Shown piece after piece: positions 43,515 to 51,800 of a stretch of 64,000 bases of DNA (the stretch's first letter is position 1; each line of letters opens with the position of its first letter). A model generated the notes under the pieces. It worked only from the letters and a program-made list of their open reading frames with translations. It had not been told where the DNA came from and searched no databases. A program made the position numbers and the translations under genes. This DNA is from Azospirillum endophyticum (GTDB taxonomy: Bacteria; Pseudomonadota; Alphaproteobacteria; Azospirillales; Azospirillaceae): assembly GCF_016595245.1 (NCBI RefSeq), contig NZ_JAENHM010000058.1, forward strand, positions 1-64,000. The letters run 5' to 3'.

Positions 43515-44099
43515 TCAGAGCTTGCCGGGCTGGACCGGCTGGGTGGGAGCCGGCATGGCGTCCAGCGCCGCGAACACCCCGTCGATCTGGTCGGCGACGC
43601 GGTAGAGGGCGGAGCGGTCGATGCGGGCGAAGCCCTGGGCGACCATGTGGTCGATCAGTCCCAGCAGCGGACGCCAATAGCCGTCGACGTCGGCGATGAC
43701 GATCGGCTTGTCGTGCAGCTGAAGCTGTTTCCAGGTCAGGATCTCGAAGGCCTCGTCCAGCGTGCCGAGGCCGCCGGGCAGGATGACGAAGGCGTCGGAC
43801 CGCTCGACCATCATGCGCTTGCGGGTGTGCATGCTGTCGACGACATGCAGTTCGGTCAGGCCGGTGTGCTCGACCTCGGCCGACTGGATGTGTTCCGGGA
43901 TGATGCCGACCACCTCGCCGCCGGCGGCGATGGCGGCGTCGGCGGCGATCCCCATCAGCCCGACCCGGCCGCCGCCATAGACCATGCGGAGGCCGCGCCG
44001 TGCCAGCCCGTCGCCCAGCGCGTGGGCGGCTTCCTTGTGGACATCGGCGACGCGGGCGGAGGCGCCGCAATAGACGCAGACGGACGACAGGCTCTTCAT
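43515..44099 (-). CDS. LOG family protein (nucleoside 5'-monophosphate phosphoribohydrolase)
   Basis: 194 aa. The Rossmann start SVCVYCGASARV and VYGGGRVGLMG are followed by the LOG signature PGGLGTLDEAFEILTWKQLQ, with MVERSDAFVILPGG before it. LOG proteins cleave cytokinin riboside monophosphates or AMP, giving free bases; in plant-associated bacteria this can release cytokinin. Ribosome site GGTGACC before ATG 44099. Monocistronic, divergent from the cytochrome genes. Confidence 0.9.
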   Translation of the reverse strand: MKSLSSVCVYCGASARVADVHKEAAHALGDGLARRGLRMVYGGGRVGLMGIAADAAIAAGGEVVGIIPEHIQSAEVEHTGLTELHVVDSMHTRKRMMVERSDAFVILPGGLGTLDEAFEILTWKQLQLHDKPIVIADVDGYWRPLLGLIDHMVAQGFARIDRSALYRVADQIDGVFAALDAMPAPTQPVQPGKL

Positions 44100-44243
44100 C
44101 GCGGGTCACCCTTTCTCGCCACCGCCATCCATCGGGAGCGGGGCCGTAAAAAATCTGGCGAATGCCATGGAATATCGGATGGGGCGGTGCGTCAACAGCA
44201 GCACAAGCACCGTTTAAGCCACGGCATCATCGGGAGGGACCAC

Positions 44244-44729
44244 ATGAGCAACCGGGTCGTCAATGTCCTTGCGGCGGCATCCGTCGCCGGTCTGATGTTC
44301 ACGCTGTTCGGCATGTCGGCCGGCGCCGCCGGCGCCGCCGATCCGGCCGAACAGGTCAAGGACAGGCAGCAGACCATGAAGAAGCTGGGGGGCGGCATGG
44401 GCGCCGTCGCCAAGTTCGTGAAGAACGAGGGCGCCACCGCCGAGGACGCCGCCAAGGGGGCGGAGGCCGTTCTGGCGGTGTCCAAGATGGATCCGAAGAA
44501 GATCTTCCCCGAAGGCACCGCCGTCGGCGTCGCCGACAGCGCCGCCAAGCCGGAGCTGTGGAAGAGCTGGACCGAGACGCAGAAGTACTGGAGCGCCGTC
44601 CAGCCGGCGGCCGAGAAGCTCGACGCCGCGCTCAAGGGTGGCGACCGCGCCCAGATCGCCCAGGCCCTGGGGGCGACCTCCAAGACCTGCGGCACCTGCC
44701 ACGAGGACTTCCGCGTCAAGAAGAACTGA
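44244..44729 (+). CDS. Cytochrome c' / c556-type cytochrome
   Basis: 161 aa. A Sec signal (VLAAASVAGLMFTLFGMSAG) precedes a four-helix bundle whose heme site CGTCHEDFRVKK lies at the C-terminus, as in cytochrome c'. The N-terminal part AEQVKDRQQTMKKLGGGMGA also fits. These periplasmic proteins bind NO or carry electrons. GGGAGGGAC precedes ATG 44244. The next gene, a diheme cytochrome, starts three bases after the stop. Confidence 0.92.
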   Translation: MSNRVVNVLAAASVAGLMFTLFGMSAGAAGAADPAEQVKDRQQTMKKLGGGMGAVAKFVKNEGATAEDAAKGAEAVLAVSKMDPKKIFPEGTAVGVADSAAKPELWKSWTETQKYWSAVQPAAEKLDAALKGGDRAQIAQALGATSKTCGTCHEDFRVKKN

Positions 44730-44732
44730 CCG

Positions 44733-45656
44733 ATGCGGCGTCTCCTGACCGCCGCGGCCCTGCTGCTGCCGCTCGCGTTCGCGGGCGGCGGTGCGCGTGC
44801 TGCCGGCGATACACCCGCCGGTGGAGCTTCGGCCGGGGAAGGTTCGCCAGGCGACGCCGTCAGCCGGGGCGCCTATATCTTCAACGCAGCCGGCTGTCTC
44901 GGCTGCCACACCAACCAAAAAGATGGTGGCGAGAAGGGCGGCGGCCAGCCGCTGGCCGGCGGACGGGCGCTGGCGACGCCCTTCGGCACCTTCTACACCC
45001 CCAACATCACGCCGGACCCGGTGAACGGCATCGGCCGCTGGAGCGACGCCGACTTCATCCGCGCGCTGCGCGAGGGCGTGCGGCCGGACGGCGCCAACCT
45101 GTTCCCGGCCTTTCCCTATGCCAGCTATACGCGGATGACCGACCGCGACCTGCTGGATCTCAAGGCCTATCTGCTCAGCCGCCCGGCGGTCGCGGCGCCG
45201 AACAGGCCGCACGACCTGACGCCGCCCTTCTCCTGGCGCTTCCTGGTGCCGGCCTGGCAATGGCTGTACCTGACCCCCGGCCCGGTGCCCGACGATCAGG
45301 CCAAGCCGGCGTCCTGGAACCGCGGGCGCTATCTGGTCGACGCGCTCGGCCATTGTGCGGAATGCCACAGCCCGCGCAGCCTGCTGGGCGGCATCGACCC
45401 CGACCGCTATCTCGCCGGCAACCCCGACGGCCCCGACGGCGACAAGGTGCCCGGCATCACCAGCGCCGAGCCCAAGGGGATCGGCGGCTGGTCGGACGGC
45501 GACCTGACGCTGTTCCTGGAAGCCGGCCTGACCCCGGACGGCGACGTCGCCGGCGGCGCCATGGGCGAGGTCGTACGCAACACCACCTCCAAGCTGACGG
45601 CCGAGGACCGCGCCGCCATCGCCGCCTATCTGAAGACGGTGCCGGCGAAGCAGTGA
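44733..45656 (+). CDS. Diheme cytochrome c
   Basis: 307 aa. Signal LLTAAALLLPLAFAGGGARA, then two class I c-type domains with heme sites GCLGCHTNQKDG and HCAECHSPRS; the likely axial Met segments are YTRMTD and GGAMGEVVRN. It resembles the cytochrome c subunits of membrane alcohol/aldehyde dehydrogenases and sulfur or gluconate dehydrogenases, but it has two hemes and no partner dehydrogenase next to it. Co-transcribed with the cytochrome c' gene (three-base gap). It may take electrons toward a terminal oxidase. Confidence 0.9.
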   Translation: MRRLLTAAALLLPLAFAGGGARAAGDTPAGGASAGEGSPGDAVSRGAYIFNAAGCLGCHTNQKDGGEKGGGQPLAGGRALATPFGTFYTPNITPDPVNGIGRWSDADFIRALREGVRPDGANLFPAFPYASYTRMTDRDLLDLKAYLLSRPAVAAPNRPHDLTPPFSWRFLVPAWQWLYLTPGPVPDDQAKPASWNRGRYLVDALGHCAECHSPRSLLGGIDPDRYLAGNPDGPDGDKVPGITSAEPKGIGGWSDGDLTLFLEAGLTPDGDVAGGAMGEVVRNTTSKLTAEDRAAIAAYLKTVPAKQ

Positions 45657-45671
45657 GCCTTCAAGGCAACA

Positions 45672-45760
45672 GGCGCCGATTTTGGTGCGGAATTCTGATC
45701 CGATGGGGCAACCGAGCCCGTTTGGCGGATGGCTCCGCACCAACGGCGCCATTCTTTTGG
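45672..45760 (+). terminator. Long inverted repeat after the cytochrome operon, possible terminator
   Basis: GGCGCCGATTTTGGTGCGGA (45672-45691) can pair with TCCGCACCAACGGCGCC (45734-45750), leaving a three-base bulge and a loop of about 42 bases, and ATTCTTTTGG follows. It sits between the diheme cytochrome stop and the LysM gene start and could end the first transcript or shape the leader of the second. Confidence 0.5.
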
Positions 45761-45812
45761 AACCTATCCTTCTGCTATAGTCAGCCATCCTGCCGTGGTG
45801 GCGGGCCGCCGG

Positions 45813-46910
45813 ATGGGTGCTCAGGTGAAACGAAACGCGTTGTTCGCAGCTTTGGGCGTGGCTCTGGTGGGGGGAGCGGCGGCGGTCGCCCTGTGGCCGG
45901 CGGGCAAACCGGCGCAGGAGCCGGCGAAAACGGCCTCCGCTCCGGCGCCTGCCTCCGCTTCCGTCCCTGCGGCCGCCCCGGCTGCATTCCAGGCCACGGC
46001 TTCCCAATCTGCCCCGGCCCCGGCGAAGCCGGCGGCTCCCAGCTTCGACGTGGTGCGGGTGGCGCCGGACGGGGCGACGGTGATGGCCGGCCGCGCCGCG
46101 CCCGGGTCCGAGGTGACGGTCACCGACGGCGGCAGCCCGGTGGCGTCTGCCAAGGCCGACCAGCGCGGCGAATGGGTGATGCTGCCCGACAAGCCGCTGG
46201 CGCCCGGAAACCGCGAGCTGAACCTGACCGAGACGCGCCCGGGCGCCAACTCTCCGGTTCCCGCCGACAAGGTGGTGGTGGTGATGGTGCCGGAGCCGGC
46301 GGCGAAGACCGCCGCCCAAGCGGCCGCCCCGTCTGCGTCCCCTGCCGCGCCGGTCGTGGTGGCGATGCCGCGCGACGGGTTGGCCGGGGCGTCGCCGGCC
46401 ATGGGCGGCAGTTCTGTGCTGCAGGCTCCGCCGGTCCCGGACAACGGCGCGCCGGCCCCGCCGGGCGGCGTGTCGGTCGAGACGATGGATTATGATCCCG
46501 CCGGGCGGGTGGCGCTCGGCGGCCGGGCGGCGCCCAACAGCGCGGTGCAGCTCTATCTCGACAACATCCTGGTCGGCAGCGCCCACAGCGATCCGAAGGG
46601 CAACTGGCGCCTGACGCCGGAAAAATTGATCGATCCCGGGATCTACACCCTGCGCGCCGACCAGGTCACGCTGGCCGGCAAGGTGGTGGCGCGGGCCGAA
46701 CTGCCGGTCCAGGTCTCCGCCATGCCGGCGTCGACGACCGACGGACGCAACATCGTCGTCCAGCCCGGCAACAGCCTGTGGCGGCTGGCACGGCGCACCT
46801 ATGGTGACGGCATGCTCTACACCACCATCTACACCGCCAACCGCGAGCAGATCCGCAACCCGGACATGATCTATCCCGGCCAGATCTTCGCGCTGCCGCA
46901 GATGAACTGA
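45813..46910 (+). CDS. LysM / bacterial Ig-like envelope protein
   Basis: 365 aa. An N-terminal hydrophobic segment (ALFAALGVALVGGAAAVALW) anchors or exports it. Two beta repeats (VVRVAPDGATVMAGRAAPGS and MDYDPAGRVALGGRAAPNSA) are Ig-like, and the C-terminus is a LysM domain (VVQPGNSLWRLARRTYGDGM, ending IYPGQIFALPQ). This arrangement is common in alphaproteobacterial cell-wall proteins. The start is ATG 45813; 28 further codons upstream to 45729 look non-coding. Confidence 0.82.
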   Translation: MGAQVKRNALFAALGVALVGGAAAVALWPAGKPAQEPAKTASAPAPASASVPAAAPAAFQATASQSAPAPAKPAAPSFDVVRVAPDGATVMAGRAAPGSEVTVTDGGSPVASAKADQRGEWVMLPDKPLAPGNRELNLTETRPGANSPVPADKVVVVMVPEPAAKTAAQAAAPSASPAAPVVVAMPRDGLAGASPAMGGSSVLQAPPVPDNGAPAPPGGVSVETMDYDPAGRVALGGRAAPNSAVQLYLDNILVGSAHSDPKGNWRLTPEKLIDPGIYTLRADQVTLAGKVVARAELPVQVSAMPASTTDGRNIVVQPGNSLWRLARRTYGDGMLYTTIYTANREQIRNPDMIYPGQIFALPQMN

Positions 46911-46987
46911 AGGCAGTTGATTTGACGGCGGCTGCACCTGATCCTGTTGCAATCAGGGGGTGTGGGTCTTCGGAGGACCGTATCGGA

Positions 46988-47321
46988 CGTCATCCCCGCG
47001 GAGGAGTTTGTGAAGAAATCGGTGACTCGCTGAGAGAAGCCCCAAGTTCGAACCACATCGCGTTGGATCGCATCGTGCGCTTCTCTCGGCCGTCATTCCC
47101 GCGGAGGCGGGAATCCAGCCTTTACAAGCACTTGTGTTGGAAATCCTGGTTCCCCGCCTCCGCGGGGATGACCAGTGGGAGATGTGTACGCCTGCCAGAT
47201 CAGGGCTTTCTCATATAAGTTCGATTTCTTCACAGGCTCCTGCGCGGGAATGACGTTCGAGAGAAGCTCATGGCGAGCGCCGATGCGAAGCGGTTCAGGC
47301 TTCAAGCGTCTCTCGACAGGA
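46988..47321. repeat. Nested palindromic repeats with conserved tail
   Basis: Outer arms 46988-47021 and 47222-47255 are inverted copies (CGTCATCCCCGCGGAGGAG ... GTGAAGAAATCG on the left). Inside lies a second complete palindrome, arms 47088-47118 and 47146-47173 (GTCATTCCCGCGGAGGCGGG type). The tail 47281-47321 matches 35096-35137. This fills the 422-base gap between the LysM gene and the next stop; no gene was seen in it. Confidence 0.85.
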
Positions 47322-47332
47322 CTGACGAGTCC

Positions 47333-47737
47333 TCAGTCCGGCGGCAGGCGGCCGATGGCGGCCCAGCCGAGCGGGGCGAGGCGCAGCACTTCCGGTCCCG
47401 CGCCGGCCGGGTTCGGGTCCAGAACCACCAGTTCGCGATTCTCGAACCACGCCCAGCGCGTCACCTCGGCGGTGGTGCCCGGCCAGCCGTCGGCCAGGCG
47501 CTTCAGGACCCCCAGGTCGGCCGACGCGATGGGGAAGCGCGGCTTGGGGACCGCCGGCTTCGCCGCCGGGGCGGGCTTCGTCGCGGGCAGCGCAGGGGCG
47601 TCGACCCCGGCACGGGCCCGGATCCAATCGGTCTGGTAGCCGCGGAGCGCCTGCTCCAGCTCCGTGCGCGCCGCCTCCACCGGGCAGCGCAGATAGGCAT
47701 CCAGCAGGGCGTGCAGCGTGTTCGTCGCGTCGGTCAT
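47333..47737 (-). CDS. Hypothetical protein
   Basis: 134 aa, unrecognised. A helical first third (NTLHALLDAYLRCPVEAART, then ELEQALRGYQTDWIRARAGV) leads through an Ala/Pro/Lys linker to a compact C-terminal domain (DLGVLKRLADGWPGTTAEVT, RWAWFENRELVVLDPNPAGA). It is soluble with no signal. Alternative start GTG 47749. It lies 58 bases downstream of corA on the same strand and may share its transcript. Its 3' end abuts the repeat tail. Confidence 0.6.
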   Translation of the reverse strand: MTDATNTLHALLDAYLRCPVEAARTELEQALRGYQTDWIRARAGVDAPALPATKPAPAAKPAVPKPRFPIASADLGVLKRLADGWPGTTAEVTRWAWFENRELVVLDPNPAGAGPEVLRLAPLGWAAIGRLPPD

Positions 47738-47795
47738 GTCCGTCACCAAAGTTCAAGCACGACCTCCCCGGTGGGAGTCCGGCCCGGGCATCGTG

Positions 47796-48809
47796 TCACA
47801 GCCATCCCATCCGCCGGAAGCGGACATACAGCCCGGCGCAGACCACGGCGATCAGCGCCAGCACCGCCGGGTAGCCGTAGCGCCAGTGAAGCTCCGGCAT
47901 ATGCTCGAAGTTCATGCCGTAGAGGCCGGCGACGGCCGTCGGCACGGCGAGGATGGCGGCCCAGGCGGCCAGCTTGCGCGTCACGTCGTTCTGCCGGGCG
48001 GAGGCCAGGATCATACTGGTTTCGAAGGCGAAGGACAGCACCTCGCGCAGCGATCCGATCTGTTCGTTGACGCGGATCACATGGTCCTGCACGTCGCGAT
48101 AATAGGGCCGGATCGCTGGGTCGATCATCGGCAGGTCGAAGCGCTCCAGCCGCGAGCAGACCTCCAGCAGGGGCGAGGCGTTGCGGCGCAGCCGCTCCAG
48201 GTCGCGGCGCAGCTGGTGGATGCACTCGATCTCCGCCATGCTGGGCGGCCGGGCGATCAGCAGGGCGTCCAAATCGTCCACCGCGGTCGCCAGCTGGTCC
48301 AGCACCGGGAAGTAGCAGTCCACCACATAGTCCATGATGGTGTAGACGATAAAGTCCTCGCCATGCTTGAGCAGATGCGGCGCGCTTTCCGCCCGCGCCC
48401 GCACCGACGCATAGCTGGTCGATGCGCCGTGCCGCACGGTGACGACATAGCCGCGCCCGGCGAAGACATGGGTCTCGCCGAGAATCAGCTCGCCCTTCTC
48501 GAGCTTCGCCGTGCGCAGCACCATGAACAGGCTGTCGCCATAGACGTCCAGTTTCGGGCGCTGATGGGCGTGCAGCGCGTCCTCCACCGCCAGCTCATGC
48601 AGGCCGAACTGGCGCTTCACCTCCATCAGCAGCGATTCGTCCGGCTCCCACAGGCCGATCCAGACGAAATGGTTCTCCTTCGTCGCCCAGGCGCCGGCCT
48701 CGGCGATCGGCATGTCGGCGACGCGCCGGCCGTCGCAATAGGCGGCGCTCGCCACCACGGCGTTGCGTCCGGCGTCGGGAGAGGGGGCGGGGTCTGGCGG
48801 CAGCATCAT
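47796..48809 (-). CDS. corA: CorA family divalent cation transporter
   Basis: 337 aa. A large cytoplasmic domain (GLHELAVEDALHAHQRPKLD, YGDSLFMVLRTAKLEKGELI) is followed by a long helix and two C-terminal membrane segments, the first ending in the pore signature YGMNFEHMPEL, the second ALIAVVCAGLYVRFRRMGWL. It imports Mg2+ or Co2+ as a pentamer; some members export Zn2+. Start ATG 48809 or 48806; neither has a strong ribosome site. Divergent from the membrane gene at 48964. Confidence 0.93.
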   Translation of the reverse strand: MMLPPDPAPSPDAGRNAVVASAAYCDGRRVADMPIAEAGAWATKENHFVWIGLWEPDESLLMEVKRQFGLHELAVEDALHAHQRPKLDVYGDSLFMVLRTAKLEKGELILGETHVFAGRGYVVTVRHGASTSYASVRARAESAPHLLKHGEDFIVYTIMDYVVDCYFPVLDQLATAVDDLDALLIARPPSMAEIECIHQLRRDLERLRRNASPLLEVCSRLERFDLPMIDPAIRPYYRDVQDHVIRVNEQIGSLREVLSFAFETSMILASARQNDVTRKLAAWAAILAVPTAVAGLYGMNFEHMPELHWRYGYPAVLALIAVVCAGLYVRFRRMGWL

Positions 48810-48963
48810 GGAAGAGGAAACCGGGGGGAGGGCGGCAGGTCGGCGCCACTCTAAAGAGGTTCCCCGGCAGCGTCGACGGATCCGGTGCCGCCATCCGGGC
48901 GGACCGGCCGTCTCGCGCGTTGTCGCTGCCAAGGACCAGCTTCGGTGGCAAGGGGAGAGGGCG

Positions 48964-49473
48964 ATGTTCCAGTCGGCGGCGCGCGGCATGTATTTTCTGG
49001 CGGCGGTGACGCTCGGCCTGTTCGCCCTGCTGTTCATCGGGCTGTCCGCCCTGACGGTGGTGGAAGGGGTGGTGGCGCTGGACAGCGCCGTCCTGACCGC
49101 GGCCATGCTGGACGGGGTGGGGATGATCGTGCTGGCCATCGCGGTGTTCGAGATCGCCAAATACCTCTACGAGGAGGAGATCGTCCGCGAACGCGAGCTG
49201 CGCCGCGCCGACGAGGCCCGCCGCACCCTGACCAAGTTCCTGACCACGATCATCATCGCCGCCAGTCTGGAAGGGCTGGTCCTGGTCTTCGAGGCGCGCA
49301 CCAGCGAGATTTCCGCCATCATCTATCCGGTGATGCTGCTGGGCGTGGTCACGCTGCTGGTGGTCGGGCTGGGCGCCTTCCAGTGGCTGGCGCGCAAGGC
49401 CGAGAGCATCCATGTCGATCCCGGTGCCTCCGAAGCGGACGAGGCGGAGGCCGACAAGCGGCCGGAGGCGTGA
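48964..49473 (+). CDS. Four-helix membrane protein of unknown function
   Basis: 169 aa with four membrane segments (YFLAAVTLGLFALLFIGLSA, MLDGVGMIVLAIAVFEIAKY, FLTTIIIAASLEGLVLVFEA, IIYPVMLLGVVTLLVVGLGA) and a charged loop YEEEIVRERELRRADEARRT between 2 and 3. It is conserved-looking in alphaproteobacteria but unassigned. ATG 48964 has an excellent AGGGGAGAGGG. Ends 127 bases before the PRPP-synthetase homologue. Confidence 0.68.
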   Translation: MFQSAARGMYFLAAVTLGLFALLFIGLSALTVVEGVVALDSAVLTAAMLDGVGMIVLAIAVFEIAKYLYEEEIVRERELRRADEARRTLTKFLTTIIIAASLEGLVLVFEARTSEISAIIYPVMLLGVVTLLVVGLGAFQWLARKAESIHVDPGASEADEAEADKRPEA

Positions 49474-49600
49474 AGCCGATACGGCGGGGCGGCCGCCCCG
49501 GCCTGTCCGCCTATCACCACCGGCCTTTTGCCATCATTGACCCGCCCATGCCGCCTGCGCCAAGCTCTCCGCCGTCCAAGGTGGTAGAGGGAGATGGGGC

Positions 49601-50512
49601 ATGGCCCGCGATACGGGCAATTACACGGCCGTCTACGGCTTTCCGGAATCGGCCGATGCCGCGCGCCGTCTGGCCCAGGCGCTGGACCTTCCCTGCCACA
49701 TCGCCGAATTGCACCGGTTCCCGGACGGCGAGAGCCTGGTCCGCCTGCCGGAGCCGGTGGAGCGTGCCATCGTCTACCGCTCGCTCGACCGGCCGAACGA
49801 CAAGCTGGTGGAACTGACGCTCGCCGCCTCGGTCCTGCGGCGGCAGGGGGCGACCCACCTCTGCCTGGTGGCGCCCTACATGGCCTACATGCGCCAGGAC
49901 GCCATCTTCAAGCCGGGCGAACCGGTCAGCCAGACGGTGGTCGGCGACTGGCTCGGCCGCTGCTTCGACTGTTTCGTCTGCGTCGAGCCGCACCTGCACC
50001 GCACCCACACGCTGGACGAGGTGTTCGTCGGCCGCCCCTCCGTCGCGCTGAGCGGGGCGGCGCCCATCGTCGAGCATCTGCGGGCGGCCGGCGTGGCGCC
50101 CGGCACCGTCATCGTCGGGCCGGACGAGGAATCCACCCCGCTGGTCGAGGCGGTGGCCGGACCGCTGGGGCTGACCGGGATCGTCGGCCGCAAGGAGCGG
50201 CGCGGCGACCGCGACGTGACGGTGGCGCTGCCGCCCGACGCACCGCTCCACGGCCGTCCGGTGGTGATCGTCGACGACGTCATCAGCTCGGGCGAGACGA
50301 TCTTCTCCTGCGCCCGGGCGGCGCGGGTGCTGGGGGCCGGCACGCTGCAGGTCTACGGCGTCCATGCCCTGTTCGGCGAGATCGTCGCCGACCGCTTCGT
50401 GGCGGAAGGGCTCGGCCGCCCGCTGTCCTGCGACGGCGTGCCGCATCCGTCCAACGCCCTGTCCCTGAGCGGCCTGATCGCCGACGCCGTCAGGTCCTTC
50501 GTAAGCGAGTAG
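49601..50512 (+). CDS. Ribose-phosphate pyrophosphokinase homologue
   Basis: 303 aa. Fold segments HRFPDGESLVRLPEPVERAI, LVAPYMAYMRQDAIFKPGEP, VSQTVVGDWLGRCFDCFVCV and the PRPP loop VVIVDDVISSGETIFSC match PRPP synthetases. The sequence is closer to the divergent archaeal-like homologues than to the housekeeping enzyme, so this is probably a second copy. It would make PRPP from ATP and ribose 5-phosphate. GGTAGAGGGAGAT precedes ATG 49601. No partner gene adjoins it. Confidence 0.85.
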   Translation: MARDTGNYTAVYGFPESADAARRLAQALDLPCHIAELHRFPDGESLVRLPEPVERAIVYRSLDRPNDKLVELTLAASVLRRQGATHLCLVAPYMAYMRQDAIFKPGEPVSQTVVGDWLGRCFDCFVCVEPHLHRTHTLDEVFVGRPSVALSGAAPIVEHLRAAGVAPGTVIVGPDEESTPLVEAVAGPLGLTGIVGRKERRGDRDVTVALPPDAPLHGRPVVIVDDVISSGETIFSCARAARVLGAGTLQVYGVHALFGEIVADRFVAEGLGRPLSCDGVPHPSNALSLSGLIADAVRSFVSE

Positions 50513-50629
50513 ATCGGAAGCGGACAGATCGGACTGCGGAAGGCCCGGGGGAAATGAAGCCATCCTTTCCGGCGCTTCGTCGAAAGCGCGGGAAAGCATG
50601 GCCCATGCCTGGACCCTCGGGCTGCGACG

Positions 50630-51034
50630 TCACAGGGTCGGCCGGGGGACCGGCGTGCTGGCCGGGATCAGCTTGGCTCCCTTGGGCCTCTTGGGGCAAT
50701 CGCCGGAAGAATACCAGCGCGTGATGACGCCGCCTTCGACTAGGAAGCGCTGTTCGCAAAGCGCGTAATCGGGAACGTACCCCCACTCTTCCGAGCGGCT
50801 CCCGTTCGTCAGCCACGAATATTGATAGCCGATCATCTTCGACCCGTTGTTCATCATGTGGCTGTTCTGCGGCGGGCCCCAGGAGAGAACCAGATCGTCT
50901 TCGGGCGATCCCACCCAGGATGCGGTGATGTCGGACGTGGTTTGATAACGCTGGCCCGAGACCAGATTCGACAAGGGCGAACCCGCGCATCCTTGAAGGG
51001 CGAGACAGACCAGGACAACGGATAGGCGTCGCAT
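50630..51034 (-). CDS. Lipoprotein, unknown function
   Basis: 134 aa. Signal MRRLSVVLVCLALQGCAG with lipobox LQGC. The mature part (WVGSPEDDLVLSWGPPQNSH, MIGYQYSWLTNGSRSEEWGY, FLVEGGVITRWYSSGDCPKR) matches a common small proteobacterial lipoprotein pattern with an N-terminal DDLVLSWGPP. Probably outer-membrane attached. It stands alone. Confidence 0.75.
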   Translation of the reverse strand: MRRLSVVLVCLALQGCAGSPLSNLVSGQRYQTTSDITASWVGSPEDDLVLSWGPPQNSHMMNNGSKMIGYQYSWLTNGSRSEEWGYVPDYALCEQRFLVEGGVITRWYSSGDCPKRPKGAKLIPASTPVPRPTL

Positions 51035-51458
51035 GTCGGATCCTTCATCTGGTGGGCGGTAGGCGGAATGACTTGCGCTGTACGAAAGACTCGATGGATG
51101 GCTTTGATCGGTTCAGAGTTCATCATCAATATTCGGATAGCGTCGAAACTTTATGGTGTCGTACAGATCCAGTCAACCCAAGGGCGATCCCTCTGAGAGC
51201 CTAACCCGAAGAGAGTAGGGGGGCGCCTGCCGGAAATTCCTTGCCGTCTTTTGTTATCGAAGGGCGGGTTCGTCGGCGTGGACGGGCGAGGGCCGGGCAG
51301 AATACAAGCCCGATGGTCGGCATTGTTCCGGATCACCCGTCAACGTCTTGGAGCGACTTCCTGGCGGCTGCTCCAACCAACCGGCCTCAGGCGGGGAAAC
51401 TTAGCCATCCGGCGAAGTATTCGCTTGCACGAACGATGCCCCCGCGATACTTAGCGAT
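51035..51458. other. Divergent intergenic region, no gene seen
   Basis: About 424 bases between a leftward lipoprotein gene and the rightward arsR-type gene. I saw no coding frame, tRNA or repeat family. It must hold both promoters. A possible half-operator TTAGCC occurs around 51401-51406, with the full palindrome at 51451. Confidence 0.4.
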
Positions 51459-51466
51459 ATGGCTAA
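51451..51466. promoter_or_regulatory. Palindromic operator overlapping the arsR-type start codon
   Basis: TTAGCGATATGGCTAA is an inverted repeat (TTAGC-N6-GCTAA), and the start ATG at 51459 lies inside it. A half site TTAGCC is about 50 bases upstream. No ribosome site precedes the ATG, so the message may be leaderless. Binding by the encoded ArsR-type repressor (self-control) is inferred. Confidence 0.5.
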
Positions 51467-51800
51467 GCATGATCCCGATCTCTCGCTGCTCTTCCACGCG
51501 CTCGCCGATCCGACCCGCCGGTCGATCCTGGCCCGGCTTGCCGGGGAACCCACGCGGGTAACGGACCTGGCCGGTCCCACCGGACTGCGTCTGCCCACGG
51601 TGATGCGCCACCTTTCGGTGCTGGAGGAGGCTGGCTTGATCTCCACCTCCAAGGAGGGGCGGACACGGACCTGCGCCATCGTGCCGGAGGCTCTGGAGCC
51701 GGTGCGGACATGGCTGGATGAACAGCGGGCGCTATGGGAAGCCCGGCTCGACCGGCTGGATGCATTTGTGATGACCGTCATGAAGGAGCGCAAGGAATGA
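51459..51800 (+). CDS. ArsR family winged-helix repressor
   Basis: 113 aa. LLFHALADPTRRSILARLAG and LRLPTVMRHLSVLEEAGLIS form the typical ArsR DNA-binding domain, and the C-terminus (WLDEQRALWEARLDRLDAFV) is the helical end seen in repressors paired with AHSA1 proteins. No metal-binding CxC is present, so it is not an arsenic sensor. Overlaps the AHSA1 gene by four bases (ATGA) and surely controls it. Confidence 0.9.
   Translation: MAKHDPDLSLLFHALADPTRRSILARLAGEPTRVTDLAGPTGLRLPTVMRHLSVLEEAGLISTSKEGRTRTCAIVPEALEPVRTWLDEQRALWEARLDRLDAFVMTVMKERKE

Noticed and set aside
46988-47255. Inverted repeats taken as ends of an insertion sequence
   Set aside because: No transposase frame lies between the arms; length and style match dispersed palindromic repeats.
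51459-51800. Arsenic-resistance regulator
   Set aside because: No metal-binding cysteines and the partner gene is AHSA1, not an arsenic pump or reductase.
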